The notes under the pieces are model-generated. The model saw nothing but the letters and a program-made list of their open reading frames with translations, was not told the origin of the DNA and made no database searches. 64,000 nucleotides of DNA, taken from Pseudomonas fluorescens (GTDB lineage: Bacteria; Pseudomonadota; Gammaproteobacteria; Pseudomonadales; Pseudomonadaceae). Positions 25,995 to 35,292 of the stretch are shown piece by piece. Numbering within the stretch: the stretch's first letter is position 1; every line of letters begins with the position of its first letter. Both the position numbers and the translations under genes were made by a program. The DNA lies in NCBI RefSeq assembly GCF_900215245.1, contig NZ_LT907842.1:4154001-4218000 (forward strand), in the 5' to 3' direction.

Positions 25995-26540
25995 ATGTCC
26001 ACCATGATCCGCCCGGCCCTGAGCCTGCTGGTACTCATGACCCTGATCACCGGCGTCGCTTACCCACTGGTCGTGACCGGTGTCGCGCAAGTCGCCTTTC
26101 CTGCTCAGGCCAACGGCAGCCTGGTGCGTGATGCCGACGGCAAAGTGCGCGGCTCAAGCCTGATTGCCCAGGACTTTACCGGTGACGGCTGGTTCCATCC
26201 GCGCCCATCGGCGGGCGCGTTCGCGACGGTTTCCAGCAGCGCGAGTAACCTCGCCCCAAGCAACCCGGCATTGGCAACGCGCATCTTTGATGATGCCAAC
26301 AAACAGTTGGTGGCAGGGCAGGGGCCGGTGCCTCTTGCCTCACTAACTACCTCCGGCAGCGGTCTTGATCCACACTTGCCACCCGCGGCGATTGCCTATC
26401 AACTGGCGCGTGTGGCAGCTGCGCGGAATGTGCCGGTGGCGACCCTGCAACGCTTGCTCGATGAGCACATCGAAAGCCCGCTGGTAGGGCCGCCGGTGGT
26501 CAACGTATTGGCGCTGAACATGGCGCTGGAAAAACTCTGA
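25995..26540 (+). CDS. kdpC: potassium-transporting ATPase subunit C
   Basis: 181 residues. One N-terminal membrane helix (about 8-32, [21 protein letters not shown]) anchors a periplasmic domain, the normal KdpC arrangement. Conserved features are [35 protein letters not shown] and [17 protein letters not shown]. It stabilises the pump and helps ATP use. Start chosen at ATG 25995 behind GTGAGGAA; the frame extends 18 codons upstream into the intergenic hairpin, which is not protein-like. Confidence 0.96.
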   Translation: MSTMIRPALSLLVLMTLITGVAYPLVVTGVAQVAFPAQANGSLVRDADGKVRGSSLIAQDFTGDGWFHPRPSAGAFATVSSSASNLAPSNPALATRIFDDANKQLVAGQGPVPLASLTTSGSGLDPHLPPAAIAYQLARVAAARNVPVATLQRLLDEHIESPLVGPPVVNVLALNMALEKL

Positions 26541-26545
26541 ATTCC

Positions 26546-26575
26546 GTGTGGGAGCGAGCACGCCCGCTCCCACAC
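26546..26575. repeat. hairpin/REP-like element between kdpC and kdpD
   Basis: GTGTGGGAGCG (26546-26556) is the exact reverse complement of CGCTCCCACAC (26565-26575), with an eight-base loop. The GTGGGAGCG word is common in fluorescens REP elements. It may separate pump from sensor expression. Confidence 0.7.
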
Positions 26576-26614
26576 TGGATGTTCAGTGACTTGAATACCT
26601 GAAGGAACCCAAGC

Positions 26615-29266
26615 ATGAGCGACTCCGGCCGCGCCGATGCCCTGTTAGCCGACCTGCCACGGGACGGCCGTGGCCGGCTCAAAGTCTTTCTCGGCGCCGC
26701 GCCGGGTGTGGGCAAGACCTACGCCATGCTTCAGGCCGCGCACACCCAACTGCGCCAGGGCGTGCGCCTGGTCGCCGGGGTGGTTGAAACCCATGGCCGT
26801 GCCGAGACCGAAGCGTTGCTCAGCGGCCTGCCGCAACAACCGTTGCTGCGCAGTGAATACCGCGGTGTGATGCTCGAAGAAATGGACCTCGACGGCCTGC
26901 TCGCGGCCAAGCCCAAACTGGTGCTGGTCGACGAACTGGCCCACAGCAACGCTCCCGGCAGCCGCCATGAAAAACGTTGGCAAGACATTCAGGAGCTGCT
27001 CGCCGCCGGCATCAACGTGTTCACCACGGTCAACGTCCAGCACCTGGAGAGCCTCAATGACCAGGTGCGCGGCATCACCGGCGTGCAAGTGCGCGAAACC
27101 CTGCCGGACTGGGTGCTGCAAGAAGCTGACGAACTGTTGCTGATCGACCTGCCATCGCGCGAGCTGCTTGAACGCCTGCGCGACGGCAAGGTGTATGTAC
27201 CGGAACAGGCTCGCGCGGCCATTGATGCGTTTTTCACCCAGACCAACCTCATGGCCTTGCGCGAGTTGGCCATGCAGACCGCCGCCGCCCACGTCGATGA
27301 CGATTTGGCCCAGGGTTATCGGCAACTCGGCCAGGCCGCGCCGGCGGTCCGTGGCCGCTTGCTGGTCGGGATCGATGGCGATGCGCAGGCCGAGCGCCTG
27401 GTGCGCCACGCCAGCCGTGTCGCCCAGCGTCGGCATTTGCCGTGGAGCCTGGTGCATATCGATAACGGCCGTGCGCGGGATGAGCAATCGCGCCTGCGGT
27501 TGCAAAACGCGCAGCAACTCGCCGAGCGGCTTGGCGGGGAAGTGGTGCTGCTGCGGGCGGGGGAGGTGGCGAAGACACTGATTCAACATGCTGCCGAACG
27601 CCGCGCCAGCCTGCTATTGGTCGGGCAGTCGCGTATGCGCTGGCGGCGTCGTTTGTTCGGCGGCGGGCTGGCGGCGCGCCTGCTGCGCAATGCGCGTGGC
27701 TTGGAAATCAACGTCCTCGACAGCGATGACATGCCCGCGCCCCCACGCCTGCCGGATGTGCGTGGGTTGGTGTGGTTCGACTACGGCCTGGCGGTAGTCG
27801 CGACCGTGGTGGCGGCGGCGTTGGCCTGGGCGGTCGCCAGCGTGTTGCCGTTGCCGAATATCTCCCTGGTGTTTCTCGCGGCGGTATTGCTGGTCGGTGT
27901 GCGCAGCAGCCTCGGGCCGTCGCTGGTGTGCGCGGCGCTGTCGTTCCTGACCTATGACTTTCTGTTTATCCCGCCGAGTTTCTCCTTCGCTATCCAGCGT
28001 GAAGAGGACGTGTTGACCCTGCTGTTTTTCCTGCTGATGGCCGCGTTGACCGGCAACCTGGCCGCGCGCCAGCGTCGGCAGCTACAGGCCTTGCGGGATA
28101 CTCAGGAAGAAACCAGCGAGCTGCTCGACCTGTCGCGCAAACTCACCGCCGCCACCGACCGCCAGGCGGTAATCAGTGCGGCGGCCCATCATTTGGAAGG
28201 CTGGAGCGATCTGGACCTGTGCCTGGTCAATCGCGACGGCCAGGGCGGCTGGAAGGTCGAGACGGGTTCGCCGTTGAACCTCACGGAATCCGAACGCGCC
28301 GCCGCCGACTGGGCCTGGCAGCATGATCAACCGGCCGGCATGGGCACCGGCACGTTGCCGTTTGGGCGCTGGTGGTGGTGGCCGCTGTCGGGTGAGGAGG
28401 GGCCCTTGGGCCTGCTCGGTGTGAGCCCCAAGCCGGGCCTGGAATTGAGCGGCCAACGCCGTCGCCTGCTGACGGCACTGAGCCAACCGTTGGCTCAGGC
28501 CTTGGCACGTGCGCAATTGGCACAGGAGCTGGAGTCCGCGCGCCTGCACGGCGAGACCGAGCAACTGCGCAGCGCCTTGCTGGCGTCGGTGTCCCACGAT
28601 TTGCGCACACCGTTGACGTCCATGCGTGGCAGCATCGACAGCCTGTTGGCCCTCGGGGAGGCCATTCCCCTGGAAGATCGCCGCGAATTGCTCGAAGGCA
28701 CTCGCGATGAAGCCGAGCGCCTGGACCGCTATATCCAGAACCTGTTGGACATGACGCGCCTGGGCCACGGCGCACTCAAGCTGGCGCGTGATTGGGTCGC
28801 GCCCGGTGATATCGTCGGCAGTGCACTGGGCCGTTTACGCGCGGTGCTGGCGCCGTTGCAGGTGAAAACCGACGTGCCGGCGGAGTTGCCGTTGCTGTAC
28901 GTGCACGCCGCGTTGATCGAGCAAGCGCTGGTCAATGTGCTGGAAAACGCCGCGCGTTTCTCTCCGCCCCAGGGACGTTTGGAGGTGACTGCTGGTGTGG
29001 CGGACAACCAGCTGTTTTTTGCGGTGGCCGATGAGGGCCCCGGCATTCCCGAAGACGAGCGCGCGAAGATTTTCGATATGTTCTACACCGCCGCCCGCGG
29101 TGATCGTGGCGGGCAGGGCACCGGCCTGGGCCTGGCGATCTGCCAGGGCATGGTCGGCGCCCACGGTGGCCGTATCAGCGTCGCCGAGGGCATTGAAGGG
29201 CGGGGCACCTGCATCACTTTGTTCCTGCCATTGCCGACACAGCCTGGCCTGGAACGCGAGCCTTGA
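26615..29266 (+). CDS. kdpD: osmosensitive K+ channel histidine kinase KdpD
   Basis: Sensor of low K+ or ionic stress, 883 residues. Order: KdpD N-terminal domain with Walker-A-like GAAPGVGKT (27-35) and LVDELAHSNAPGSRH; a universal-stress-like domain (about 245-370); four membrane helices (DUF4118, about 385-490) with FLFIPPSFSFAI; a GAF-like segment; the dimerisation domain with SVSHDLRTPL and phospho-acceptor His661; and the ATPase domain with NVLENAARFS, DEGPGIP and GTGLGLAICQG. All are intact. kdpE follows after 37 bases. Length matches the E. coli protein closely. Confidence 0.97.
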   Translation: MSDSGRADALLADLPRDGRGRLKVFLGAAPGVGKTYAMLQAAHTQLRQGVRLVAGVVETHGRAETEALLSGLPQQPLLRSEYRGVMLEEMDLDGLLAAKPKLVLVDELAHSNAPGSRHEKRWQDIQELLAAGINVFTTVNVQHLESLNDQVRGITGVQVRETLPDWVLQEADELLLIDLPSRELLERLRDGKVYVPEQARAAIDAFFTQTNLMALRELAMQTAAAHVDDDLAQGYRQLGQAAPAVRGRLLVGIDGDAQAERLVRHASRVAQRRHLPWSLVHIDNGRARDEQSRLRLQNAQQLAERLGGEVVLLRAGEVAKTLIQHAAERRASLLLVGQSRMRWRRRLFGGGLAARLLRNARGLEINVLDSDDMPAPPRLPDVRGLVWFDYGLAVVATVVAAALAWAVASVLPLPNISLVFLAAVLLVGVRSSLGPSLVCAALSFLTYDFLFIPPSFSFAIQREEDVLTLLFFLLMAALTGNLAARQRRQLQALRDTQEETSELLDLSRKLTAATDRQAVISAAAHHLEGWSDLDLCLVNRDGQGGWKVETGSPLNLTESERAAADWAWQHDQPAGMGTGTLPFGRWWWWPLSGEEGPLGLLGVSPKPGLELSGQRRRLLTALSQPLAQALARAQLAQELESARLHGETEQLRSALLASVSHDLRTPLTSMRGSIDSLLALGEAIPLEDRRELLEGTRDEAERLDRYIQNLLDMTRLGHGALKLARDWVAPGDIVGSALGRLRAVLAPLQVKTDVPAELPLLYVHAALIEQALVNVLENAARFSPPQGRLEVTAGVADNQLFFAVADEGPGIPEDERAKIFDMFYTAARGDRGGQGTGLGLAICQGMVGAHGGRISVAEGIEGRGTCITLFLPLPTQPGLEREP

Positions 29267-29303
29267 GCTACCCTCTTTTCTCCACGGATTTTGATTGGAC
29301 ACC

Positions 29304-29993
29304 ATGAGCCAGACCGCGACGATTTTAGTCATTGATGACGAACCGCAGATCCGCAAATTCTTGCGGATCAGCCTGGCCTCCCAGGGCTACAAGGTGATCG
29401 AGGCCGGCACCGGCAACGAAGGCCTGGCCCAAGCGGCATTGAGCAAACCGGATTTGCTGGTGCTCGACCTTGGCTTGCCCGACATGGACGGCCAGCAAGT
29501 GTTGCGCGAGTTTCGCGAGTGGTCGACGGTGCCGGTGTTGGTGCTGTCGGTGCGCGCCAGTGAAGTGCAGAAAGTCGAAGCCCTCGATAGCGGCGCCAAT
29601 GACTACGTGACTAAACCCTTCGGGATCCAGGAGTTTCTCGCCCGCGTGCGCGCATTGCTGCGTCAGGCCCCGGCGGGAGAAGCCCAGGAAGCCGCCTTGA
29701 GTTTCGGCCCGTTGACGGTGGACCTGGCCTATCGCCGCGTGTTGCTGGACGGCGTCGAAGTCGCGCTGACCCGCAAGGAGTATGCGGTGCTGGCGCAATT
29801 GGCGCGGCATCCTGGGCGGGTGATTACCCAGCAGCAACTGCTCAAGGATATCTGGGGGCCGACTCACACCGAAGACAGCCACTATCTGCGCATCGTCGTC
29901 GGCCACTTGCGCCAGAAGCTCGCGGACGATCCGACTCAGCCGCGGTTTATTGTGACCGAGGCGGGTGTGGGGTATCGGTTGTTAAATGCCTGA
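29304..29993 (+). CDS. kdpE: response regulator KdpE
   Basis: 229 residues, OmpR/PhoB type. The receiver has the acid pocket DD(11-12), the phosphorylation site Asp55 in LVLDLGLPDMDG, and Lys in YVTKPFG. The C-terminal winged helix (about 128-228) includes LTRKEYAVLAQLARHPGRV, DIWGPTHTEDSHYLRIVVGHLRQK (split) and the wing GVGYRLL. It activates kdpFABC on phosphorylation by KdpD. Start is ATG 29304; TTG three codons upstream is less likely. Confidence 0.97.
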   Translation: MSQTATILVIDDEPQIRKFLRISLASQGYKVIEAGTGNEGLAQAALSKPDLLVLDLGLPDMDGQQVLREFREWSTVPVLVLSVRASEVQKVEALDSGANDYVTKPFGIQEFLARVRALLRQAPAGEAQEAALSFGPLTVDLAYRRVLLDGVEVALTRKEYAVLAQLARHPGRVITQQQLLKDIWGPTHTEDSHYLRIVVGHLRQKLADDPTQPRFIVTEAGVGYRLLNA

Positions 29994-30020
29994 GTTGAGC
30001 GGCGCCTGAACTGGCCCCTT

Positions 30021-30098
30021 CGCGAGCCAGCCCGCTCCCACATTCGATCGAGTTCCACCTTTGGAATGCGGACAAATGGGGGAGCGGGCTTGCTCGCG
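30021..30098. repeat. REP pair (REPIN-like)
   Basis: CGCGAGCCAGCCCGCTCCC (30021-30039) and GGAGCGGGCTTGCTCGCG (30081-30098) are near-perfect inverted copies, 41 bases apart, of the fluorescens GAGCGGGCTTGCTCGCG palindrome. It lies between the convergent ends of kdpE and the patatin gene. Confidence 0.87.
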
Positions 30099-30123
30099 AT
30101 GACGCCATCAGTCACGCCGCCAG

Positions 30124-31161
30124 TCAACCCTGCTCACTCTCATACTTGTCCAGCGTATCCCTGGCGATTTCCCGGCCCAAGGCGATCAACTCCGGCGCCT
30201 TGTAGAACTCGAAAAACCGGCACACGCGCTTCGGCACGTTGATCAGCACATCCGGCGGGTAACCGGCGATCTTGTACTGCGCCAGTGATGTTTGCATCAC
30301 CTCGAAGCTCTGGTTGATCAGGTCCAGCAGCGACGCCGGGCCAACGTTGTCGATGATGAACGAGCCGGTCGCCGATTTGGGTGCCCCGGCTTTTTCCGGC
30401 GCGGCGGCGGGTTGTTGCGATTCGGGCTCGGCCGACTCCAGCCAGGGGTTGATTTCTGCGGTCTGGGCCTGCAATGCCTCCTGCTCCAGCTTCATTAACT
30501 GCTCGGCTTGTTTGCGGCGAAACGGCAGGTGTGAGCCCAATGATTTGGCCAAGCTGTTGAAGCGGCTCTTGAACGCCGGCGGGCGCTGGATCACCGGCAG
30601 TTGGTAGTGTTTTTGGTTGGTGGCGTTGAGGTTGACCGCGATGATCAAGTCGCAATGGCTGGACACCACCGGCACAATCGGCAGCGGGTTGAGCAGGCCA
30701 CCGTCGACCAGCATGCGGTTGCCCTGCATGACCGGTGTGAACAGGCTGGGAATCGCCGCCGAAGCGCGCATGGCCTGGTGCAGGCAGCCTTCCTGGAACC
30801 AGATTTCCTGTTGGTTGGTCAGGTCAGTGGCAACGGCGGTGTAGGGAATGCGCAGCTCTTCGATATTGATCTCGCCGACAATCTTGCGGATTTGCCCGAA
30901 GACTTTCTCGCCGCGGATCGCCCCCAGGCGAAAACTCACGTCCACCAGGCGCAGCACGTCCAGGTAGTCGAGGCTTTCGATCCAGTTTCGGTATTCATCG
31001 AGCTTGCCGGCGGCATAGATCCCGCCTACCACTGCGCCCATCGAGCAACCGGCGATACAGGCGATGTCATAGCCGCGCCGTTCGATTTCCTCGATCACGC
31101 CAATATGGGCGTAACCCCGGGCTCCGCCGGAGCCCAGCACCAAGGCAACACGTTTCTTCAT
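30124..31161 (-). CDS. patatin-like phospholipase (RssA-like)
   Basis: 345 residues. The oxyanion loop LGSGGARGYAH is at residues 9-19, the nucleophile Ser40 sits in the elbow GCSMG, and the partner Asp153 in VDGGLLNPLP, so the Ser-Asp dyad of patatin hydrolases is complete. The class hydrolyses acyl esters of lipids. The C-terminal third (after about residue 215) is family-poor and includes a Pro/Ala-rich linker. Start set at 31161, where MKKRVALVLGSGG begins; ten upstream codons look non-coding. No signal peptide, so cytoplasmic. Substrate unknown. Confidence 0.9.
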   Translation of the reverse strand: MKKRVALVLGSGGARGYAHIGVIEEIERRGYDIACIAGCSMGAVVGGIYAAGKLDEYRNWIESLDYLDVLRLVDVSFRLGAIRGEKVFGQIRKIVGEINIEELRIPYTAVATDLTNQQEIWFQEGCLHQAMRASAAIPSLFTPVMQGNRMLVDGGLLNPLPIVPVVSSHCDLIIAVNLNATNQKHYQLPVIQRPPAFKSRFNSLAKSLGSHLPFRRKQAEQLMKLEQEALQAQTAEINPWLESAEPESQQPAAAPEKAGAPKSATGSFIIDNVGPASLLDLINQSFEVMQTSLAQYKIAGYPPDVLINVPKRVCRFFEFYKAPELIALGREIARDTLDKYESEQG

Positions 31162-31378
31162 GACCTGATCCTTCGCAAAACAGGTGCCCACAATGCACCC
31201 ATCAAGGTCAGTGCTTCAATCCTCGTCGACACACGCAATAATTTTCCGGAATAGTCGTGGCGCTCGGGTATGCTCTGGCTATTGTGACTTTCGGTTTCAG
31301 GCTCCCGTACAAGGCACTTTTCCTTGTCGCCAACGTCTACACCGTACGACTGTTTTTCTTAAATTTGAGGTGTCATTG

Positions 31379-31657
31379 ATGAAAGCCTGGATGTGTGTGC
31401 CTGTGATCGTGTTGGCCCTGGCCGGTTGTGCCGGGAAAACCGCGTACCGCGACAGTTGTGGCACGCAATTGGACGCGGCGTGGCATGAGTTGGATTTGGC
31501 CAAGGCCGAAGGGTTTGCCGGGACTGTCAGCTACTCTAAGGCGTTGTCGTTGTTGACGGGCGCCAAGACCCAACAGCAATTCGAAGCGTTTGAAGGGTGC
31601 TCCAACAAGGCCGAGAAAGCGCGGTTCTATATCCGTGAGTCGCGCGCCGGGCGTTAA
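31379..31657 (+). CDS. small predicted lipoprotein
   Basis: 92 residues with a lipoprotein signal: MKAWMCVPVIVLALAGC, lipobox LAGC with lipidated Cys17. The mature part begins GKTAYRDSCGTQLDAAWHEL and contains a helix-rich segment with SYSKALSLLTGAKTQQQF, ending in a basic tail. Two further Cys could pair. TTGAGGTG provides the ribosome binding site before ATG 31379; upstream frame to 31184 antisense to the patatin leader is not coding. Function unknown; the compact helical repeat resembles small TPR-like lipoproteins only loosely. Confidence 0.82.
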   Translation: MKAWMCVPVIVLALAGCAGKTAYRDSCGTQLDAAWHELDLAKAEGFAGTVSYSKALSLLTGAKTQQQFEAFEGCSNKAEKARFYIRESRAGR

Positions 31658-31701
31658 TCGGTAAGCGGCAAGCAGGGTCTTAATGGTTTAGGGAGGAAGG
31701 G

Positions 31702-32463
31702 ATGTCAGCTTTGGTTGATCAGTTAGTCGCTCAGGTCATTGGCCTGGAGGTAGGGTTACTGAGCTGCCAGGCTCGCCTCGCCGCCGTCACCGACGATGAA
31801 GCCTTGCACGACCTGCGCACCACCGTGCGGCGCCTGCGCAGTTTGCTGCGGCCTTTACGTGGCCTGCCGGGTGTCGAACAGCTTGAATTGGCCGCCGGCA
31901 CGGTCGGCCAAATGACCACGCCGCTGCGCGACCGAGAGGTCCTGGCGGCGTATCTTCACCAGCACGGTCATCACGACGCTGCCGACCGACGCCTGCGCCT
32001 GCAACCCGATGCCTACCGCCACGTCGCGCAAAGCCCGGAACTGGCGCACCTGCTGCTGATCCTTGATGCCTTCCCACGTTTTATCCGCGTCTCCCAGCAC
32101 CAGAAGCTGCTCAAAGGCCTGCGCTCGAGCATCGAAAAGCGGCTGGGCAAGCAATGGCACGCCCTCGATAAAGCCCTGAAAGACCCAAACCATGACCGTC
32201 ATCGCCTGCGCTTGCTGATCAAGCGCGTACGCTACGCGGCCGAGGCCTACCCCGCGCTGGACAAACTCCCGGCCAAAGCGATGTCGCGCCTCAAGCAAGC
32301 GCAGGGCGCCCTGGGTGATTGGCACGATTGCTGGCAGTGGTTGGCCCAGGCCGAACATCAACCCGACTTGCAGCCGTGTGTTGCAATCTGGCATCGCACC
32401 ATGGCCGAGGCTGAAGGGCAGGCGGATCGGGTGCTGGACAAGCTTGGCGCCGATTGTTTTTAA
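31702..32463 (+). CDS. CHAD-domain protein
   Basis: 253 residues, all-alpha CHAD domain. The paired motifs DEALHDLRTTVRRLRSLLRPL (split; about residues 32-52) and HRLRLLIKRVRYAAEAYP (about 171-188) carry the conserved His and Arg residues that form the basic groove proposed to bind polyphosphate or other phosphates. QGALGDWHDCWQWL follows as a family signature. A very strong ribosome binding site GGGAGGAAGGG precedes the ATG. CHAD domains often accompany CYTH triphosphatases; none is adjacent here. Confidence 0.9.
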   Translation: MSALVDQLVAQVIGLEVGLLSCQARLAAVTDDEALHDLRTTVRRLRSLLRPLRGLPGVEQLELAAGTVGQMTTPLRDREVLAAYLHQHGHHDAADRRLRLQPDAYRHVAQSPELAHLLLILDAFPRFIRVSQHQKLLKGLRSSIEKRLGKQWHALDKALKDPNHDRHRLRLLIKRVRYAAEAYPALDKLPAKAMSRLKQAQGALGDWHDCWQWLAQAEHQPDLQPCVAIWHRTMAEAEGQADRVLDKLGADCF

Positions 32464-32553
32464 CGCGGTCCGGTTTTTGGCCGGAATGCGCGCTGTACGT
32501 GGCTGACCTGATGGTTAAGATCCCTTGATCGGTTTTCTTGAGGTGAGGTCGCC

Positions 32554-33351
32554 ATGCGTTTTAGTGATTTGCTCGACGCTGCCCGTAGTACCCCGCTGGA
32601 CGTCACTATTCCCGCCGAATGGGCCCAGGGTCGCGCGACCTTTGGTGGCCTGGTCGCCGCCTTGCAATACGAAGCGCTGCGCGCTCAAGTACCGGCAGAC
32701 CGGCCCTTACGCTCACTGGCTGTGACCTTCGTCGGTCCGGTCGCCCCGCAGATGCCTGCCAGTTATCAGGTTGAGGTCCTGCGCGAAGGCAAGGCTGTGA
32801 GTCAACTGCTCGGCCGTGTGGTGCAAAATGGCGAGGTTGCAACCCTGGTGCAGGCCAGCTTTGGCGCGGCACGCGAGTCGCAGATTGATGTGGCAAGCGA
32901 GGCCCCACCGGTGTTCAAACATTGGGATGAGTGCCAGGAGTTGCCTTACATCAAGGGTGTCACCCCCGAATTCATGCGGCACCTGGCAATGCGCTGGAGT
33001 GTCGGCGGACTGCCGTTTACCGGTAATAAATCGCGCGTCATGGGCGGCTGGGTGCGTTTGCGCGGGGACGTGAAGGAAGAGCCCCTCACCGAGTCGCACA
33101 TCCTCGCCCTGGTCGATGCCTGGCCACCGGCCTTGCTGCCACACCTGTCCGCGCCGGCGCCCGGCAGCACGCTGACCTGGACCATCGAATTTATCCAGCC
33201 GCTACATGAGCTGAGCACCCTCGACTGGTGCCAGTACTGCGTCAACATCGAGCATGCCCGCGACGGCTATGGCCATGCCGCCGCCGCACTCTGGAGCCCG
33301 ACCGGCGAGTTGATCGCCATCAGCCGCCAGACCGTGGTGGTCTTCGCCTGA
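32554..33351 (+). CDS. acyl-CoA thioesterase, TesB-like double hotdog
   Basis: 265 residues that fit two tandem hotdog folds. The N-terminal half has IPAEWAQGRATFGGLVAALQYEAL (split), where the TFGG(L/Y) segment forms the CoA-thioester pocket, and RSLAVTFVGPV. The C-terminal half has VGGLPFTGNKSRVMGGWVRL, LALVDAWPPALLP and LTWTIEFIQPL. Asp in LALVDAWPP is the probable catalytic residue. Substrate range, likely medium-chain acyl-CoA, is not known. GAGGTGAGG precedes the ATG. It appears to be a single-gene unit. Confidence 0.85.
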   Translation: MRFSDLLDAARSTPLDVTIPAEWAQGRATFGGLVAALQYEALRAQVPADRPLRSLAVTFVGPVAPQMPASYQVEVLREGKAVSQLLGRVVQNGEVATLVQASFGAARESQIDVASEAPPVFKHWDECQELPYIKGVTPEFMRHLAMRWSVGGLPFTGNKSRVMGGWVRLRGDVKEEPLTESHILALVDAWPPALLPHLSAPAPGSTLTWTIEFIQPLHELSTLDWCQYCVNIEHARDGYGHAAAALWSPTGELIAISRQTVVVFA

Positions 33352-33354
33352 GCC

Positions 33355-33606
33355 TCAGAACCGCTGGCTACCCTGAGCTTCCAGCGTGCGCCCGTGGCGT
33401 TGCAGCGCAACGCCTGCCAACACACCGATGGCGCCGACGGCAAAACTGGCCAGGCTGAGGCTGAATACACCGGATGCCATCGACAGAAAACCGATGATCA
33501 GCAGCGGTACGGCAATCAACTGCAGCCCCAGGTTGGTCGGGTGCTGAAGGCTGTGTGGCTGATTGCGCCATTGCCACGCGGGGAAGTTAGGATGACGTTT
33601 GCCCAT
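33355..33606 (-). CDS. small two-helix membrane protein, Mpo1-like motif
   Basis: 83 residues with two hydrophobic segments (about 29-45 and 48-68). HPTNLGLQLIAVPLLIIG resembles the first helix of Mpo1/DUF962 proteins (HPxNxxLHxxGxPL), but the protein is about half the usual size and lacks the family's other histidines. The ribosome binding site AGAGGA lies ahead of the start. It ends three bases from the end of the convergent thioesterase gene. Function unknown. Confidence 0.7.
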   Translation of the reverse strand: MGKRHPNFPAWQWRNQPHSLQHPTNLGLQLIAVPLLIIGFLSMASGVFSLSLASFAVGAIGVLAGVALQRHGRTLEAQGSQRF

Positions 33607-33714
33607 GATGATTAATCCTCTGTCCGTTGAAACAACATGGACAAAGTGTAGGTCGCAGGCGGGTGGGGCGGCGAATCAAGCCTCGCTATGGGGGCCATAG
33701 CCAGCCTTGTCTGG

Positions 33715-35196
33715 CTACAACTTCAACTGCCCGATCGCCTTGCTCAACTCCCCGGCCAGCGTCGCCAGTTCATTGCTGGTGGTGGCCGAGCCCACGGTCT
33801 GCTGCACGGTGTTCTCGGTCACATCACGAATGCTCACCACTGCGCGGTTCATCTCTTCGGCAACATGGCTCTGCTGTTCGGCGGCGACGGCAATCTGCGT
33901 GTTACTTTCGCGCATCTGCGCCACGGCACCGGTGATTTCGGCGAGCGCCGCGCCGGCTTCCTGGGCCTGTTGCACACAGTCGTCGGCCTTGAGTGAGCTT
34001 TCCTGCATGAAGTCCACGGCGTCGCGGGTGCCCGATTGCAGGGCTGACACCATGCGGGTGATTTCGTCTGTGGAGGTTTGCACGCGTTTGGCCAGGTTGC
34101 GCACTTCGTCGGCGACCACGGCAAAACCACGGCCCATTTCCCCGGCCCGGGCGGCTTCGATGGCGGCGTTGAGGGCGAGCAGGTTGGTCTGTTCGGCGAT
34201 GCTATGGATCACACTGACGACACCGTTGATTTTCTGGCTGTCTTCGGCGAGTTGCTGGATCATTTCGGCGGTCTGTTGCACGCCGGTGGACAACCCGGCA
34301 ATCGAGCGCTGGACCCGGTCGACCACTTCCCGGCCGCTGCCCGCCAGGGTATCGGCGGTCTGTGACAGGTCGCGGGTGGCGCCGGCGTGTTGGGCGATAT
34401 GGTGGACGGTGGCGGTCATTTCGTTGATGGCGGTGGCGGCCTGGTCGGTTTCGCTTTGCTGGCCGAGCATGCCGTGTTGCACCTCGTTCATGCTGCTGGC
34501 CAGGCGCGCGGCGCCTTCATCGAGCTGCCGCGCAGTGCGCGCCACGGTGTTGACCACTCGCTGGTAGCCGGCTTGCATGGCGTTGAACGCACTGGCCATT
34601 TGGCCGACTTCGTCTTTGCAGGCCAGCGGCACGCGGGCCGACAAATCGCCGGTCTTCTCGACGTGCAGCATCACGTCCTTGAGGGTATTGAGTTGGCTGA
34701 GCAGGAAGCGGATCAGCAACTGCGAGGCGCCAAGCATCGCCAGCATCAGGATCAGCACCGCCACGGCGTAGTTGGCGAAGCGTTCGGTGAATACCTGGCT
34801 CAGGCTCTGCCCGTAGGCCAGCACGGCGACCTGTCGCCCATCGGCGCGCGCAATGACGTCAGCGCCGATCAGCGGGTTGTTCCCGAACAAGGGCAGATGA
34901 TTCAGTGCGACCCAGCCACTGGCTGTGCTCAGGGCTGACAGGTCCTGATCGGCCAACTGCGGGGTTTGGCCACGGGCAAACGTCAACCAATGCTCGCCTT
35001 CAGGCAGCGCCTTGTCGGCCGGCCAGGTGCCGAGCAATCGGGCCTGCGCCTGGGCCGAGGCTTGGGACGCGTCGCTGCGTGCCTGTTGTTCGAGCTGCAC
35101 GGCGTACAGCACCAGCAGCAAGGTGGTGATGAAAGCGACCGCGTTGACCGCCCAGAATTTGTATTTCAGCGAGATATTGCTAAGCCAGGCACCCAT
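33715..35196 (-). CDS. methyl-accepting chemotaxis protein
   Basis: 493 residues. A membrane helix at about 14-34, a short periplasmic sensor of about 120 residues with [19 protein letters not shown], a second helix (about 168-192), a HAMP domain with [20 protein letters not shown], and a long cytoplasmic coiled coil whose hairpin tip reads [20 protein letters not shown] then [17 protein letters not shown], the CheA/CheW contact region. The short sensor domain resembles single-module types with unknown ligand. Start at 35196 ([15 protein letters not shown]); the upstream codons are not family-like. No CheR-binding pentapeptide at the end. Confidence 0.92.
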   Translation of the reverse strand: MGAWLSNISLKYKFWAVNAVAFITTLLLVLYAVQLEQQARSDASQASAQAQARLLGTWPADKALPEGEHWLTFARGQTPQLADQDLSALSTASGWVALNHLPLFGNNPLIGADVIARADGRQVAVLAYGQSLSQVFTERFANYAVAVLILMLAMLGASQLLIRFLLSQLNTLKDVMLHVEKTGDLSARVPLACKDEVGQMASAFNAMQAGYQRVVNTVARTARQLDEGAARLASSMNEVQHGMLGQQSETDQAATAINEMTATVHHIAQHAGATRDLSQTADTLAGSGREVVDRVQRSIAGLSTGVQQTAEMIQQLAEDSQKINGVVSVIHSIAEQTNLLALNAAIEAARAGEMGRGFAVVADEVRNLAKRVQTSTDEITRMVSALQSGTRDAVDFMQESSLKADDCVQQAQEAGAALAEITGAVAQMRESNTQIAVAAEQQSHVAEEMNRAVVSIRDVTENTVQQTVGSATTSNELATLAGELSKAIGQLKL

Positions 35197-35292
35197 GGAA
35201 GGTTTTCTCTGATAGCGGAAACAGTATTGGCAAGGTGCCATTATTGTGCCGCTACTCAGGAAATCGGTTTTGACATGGGTCAATGCGCCGCA

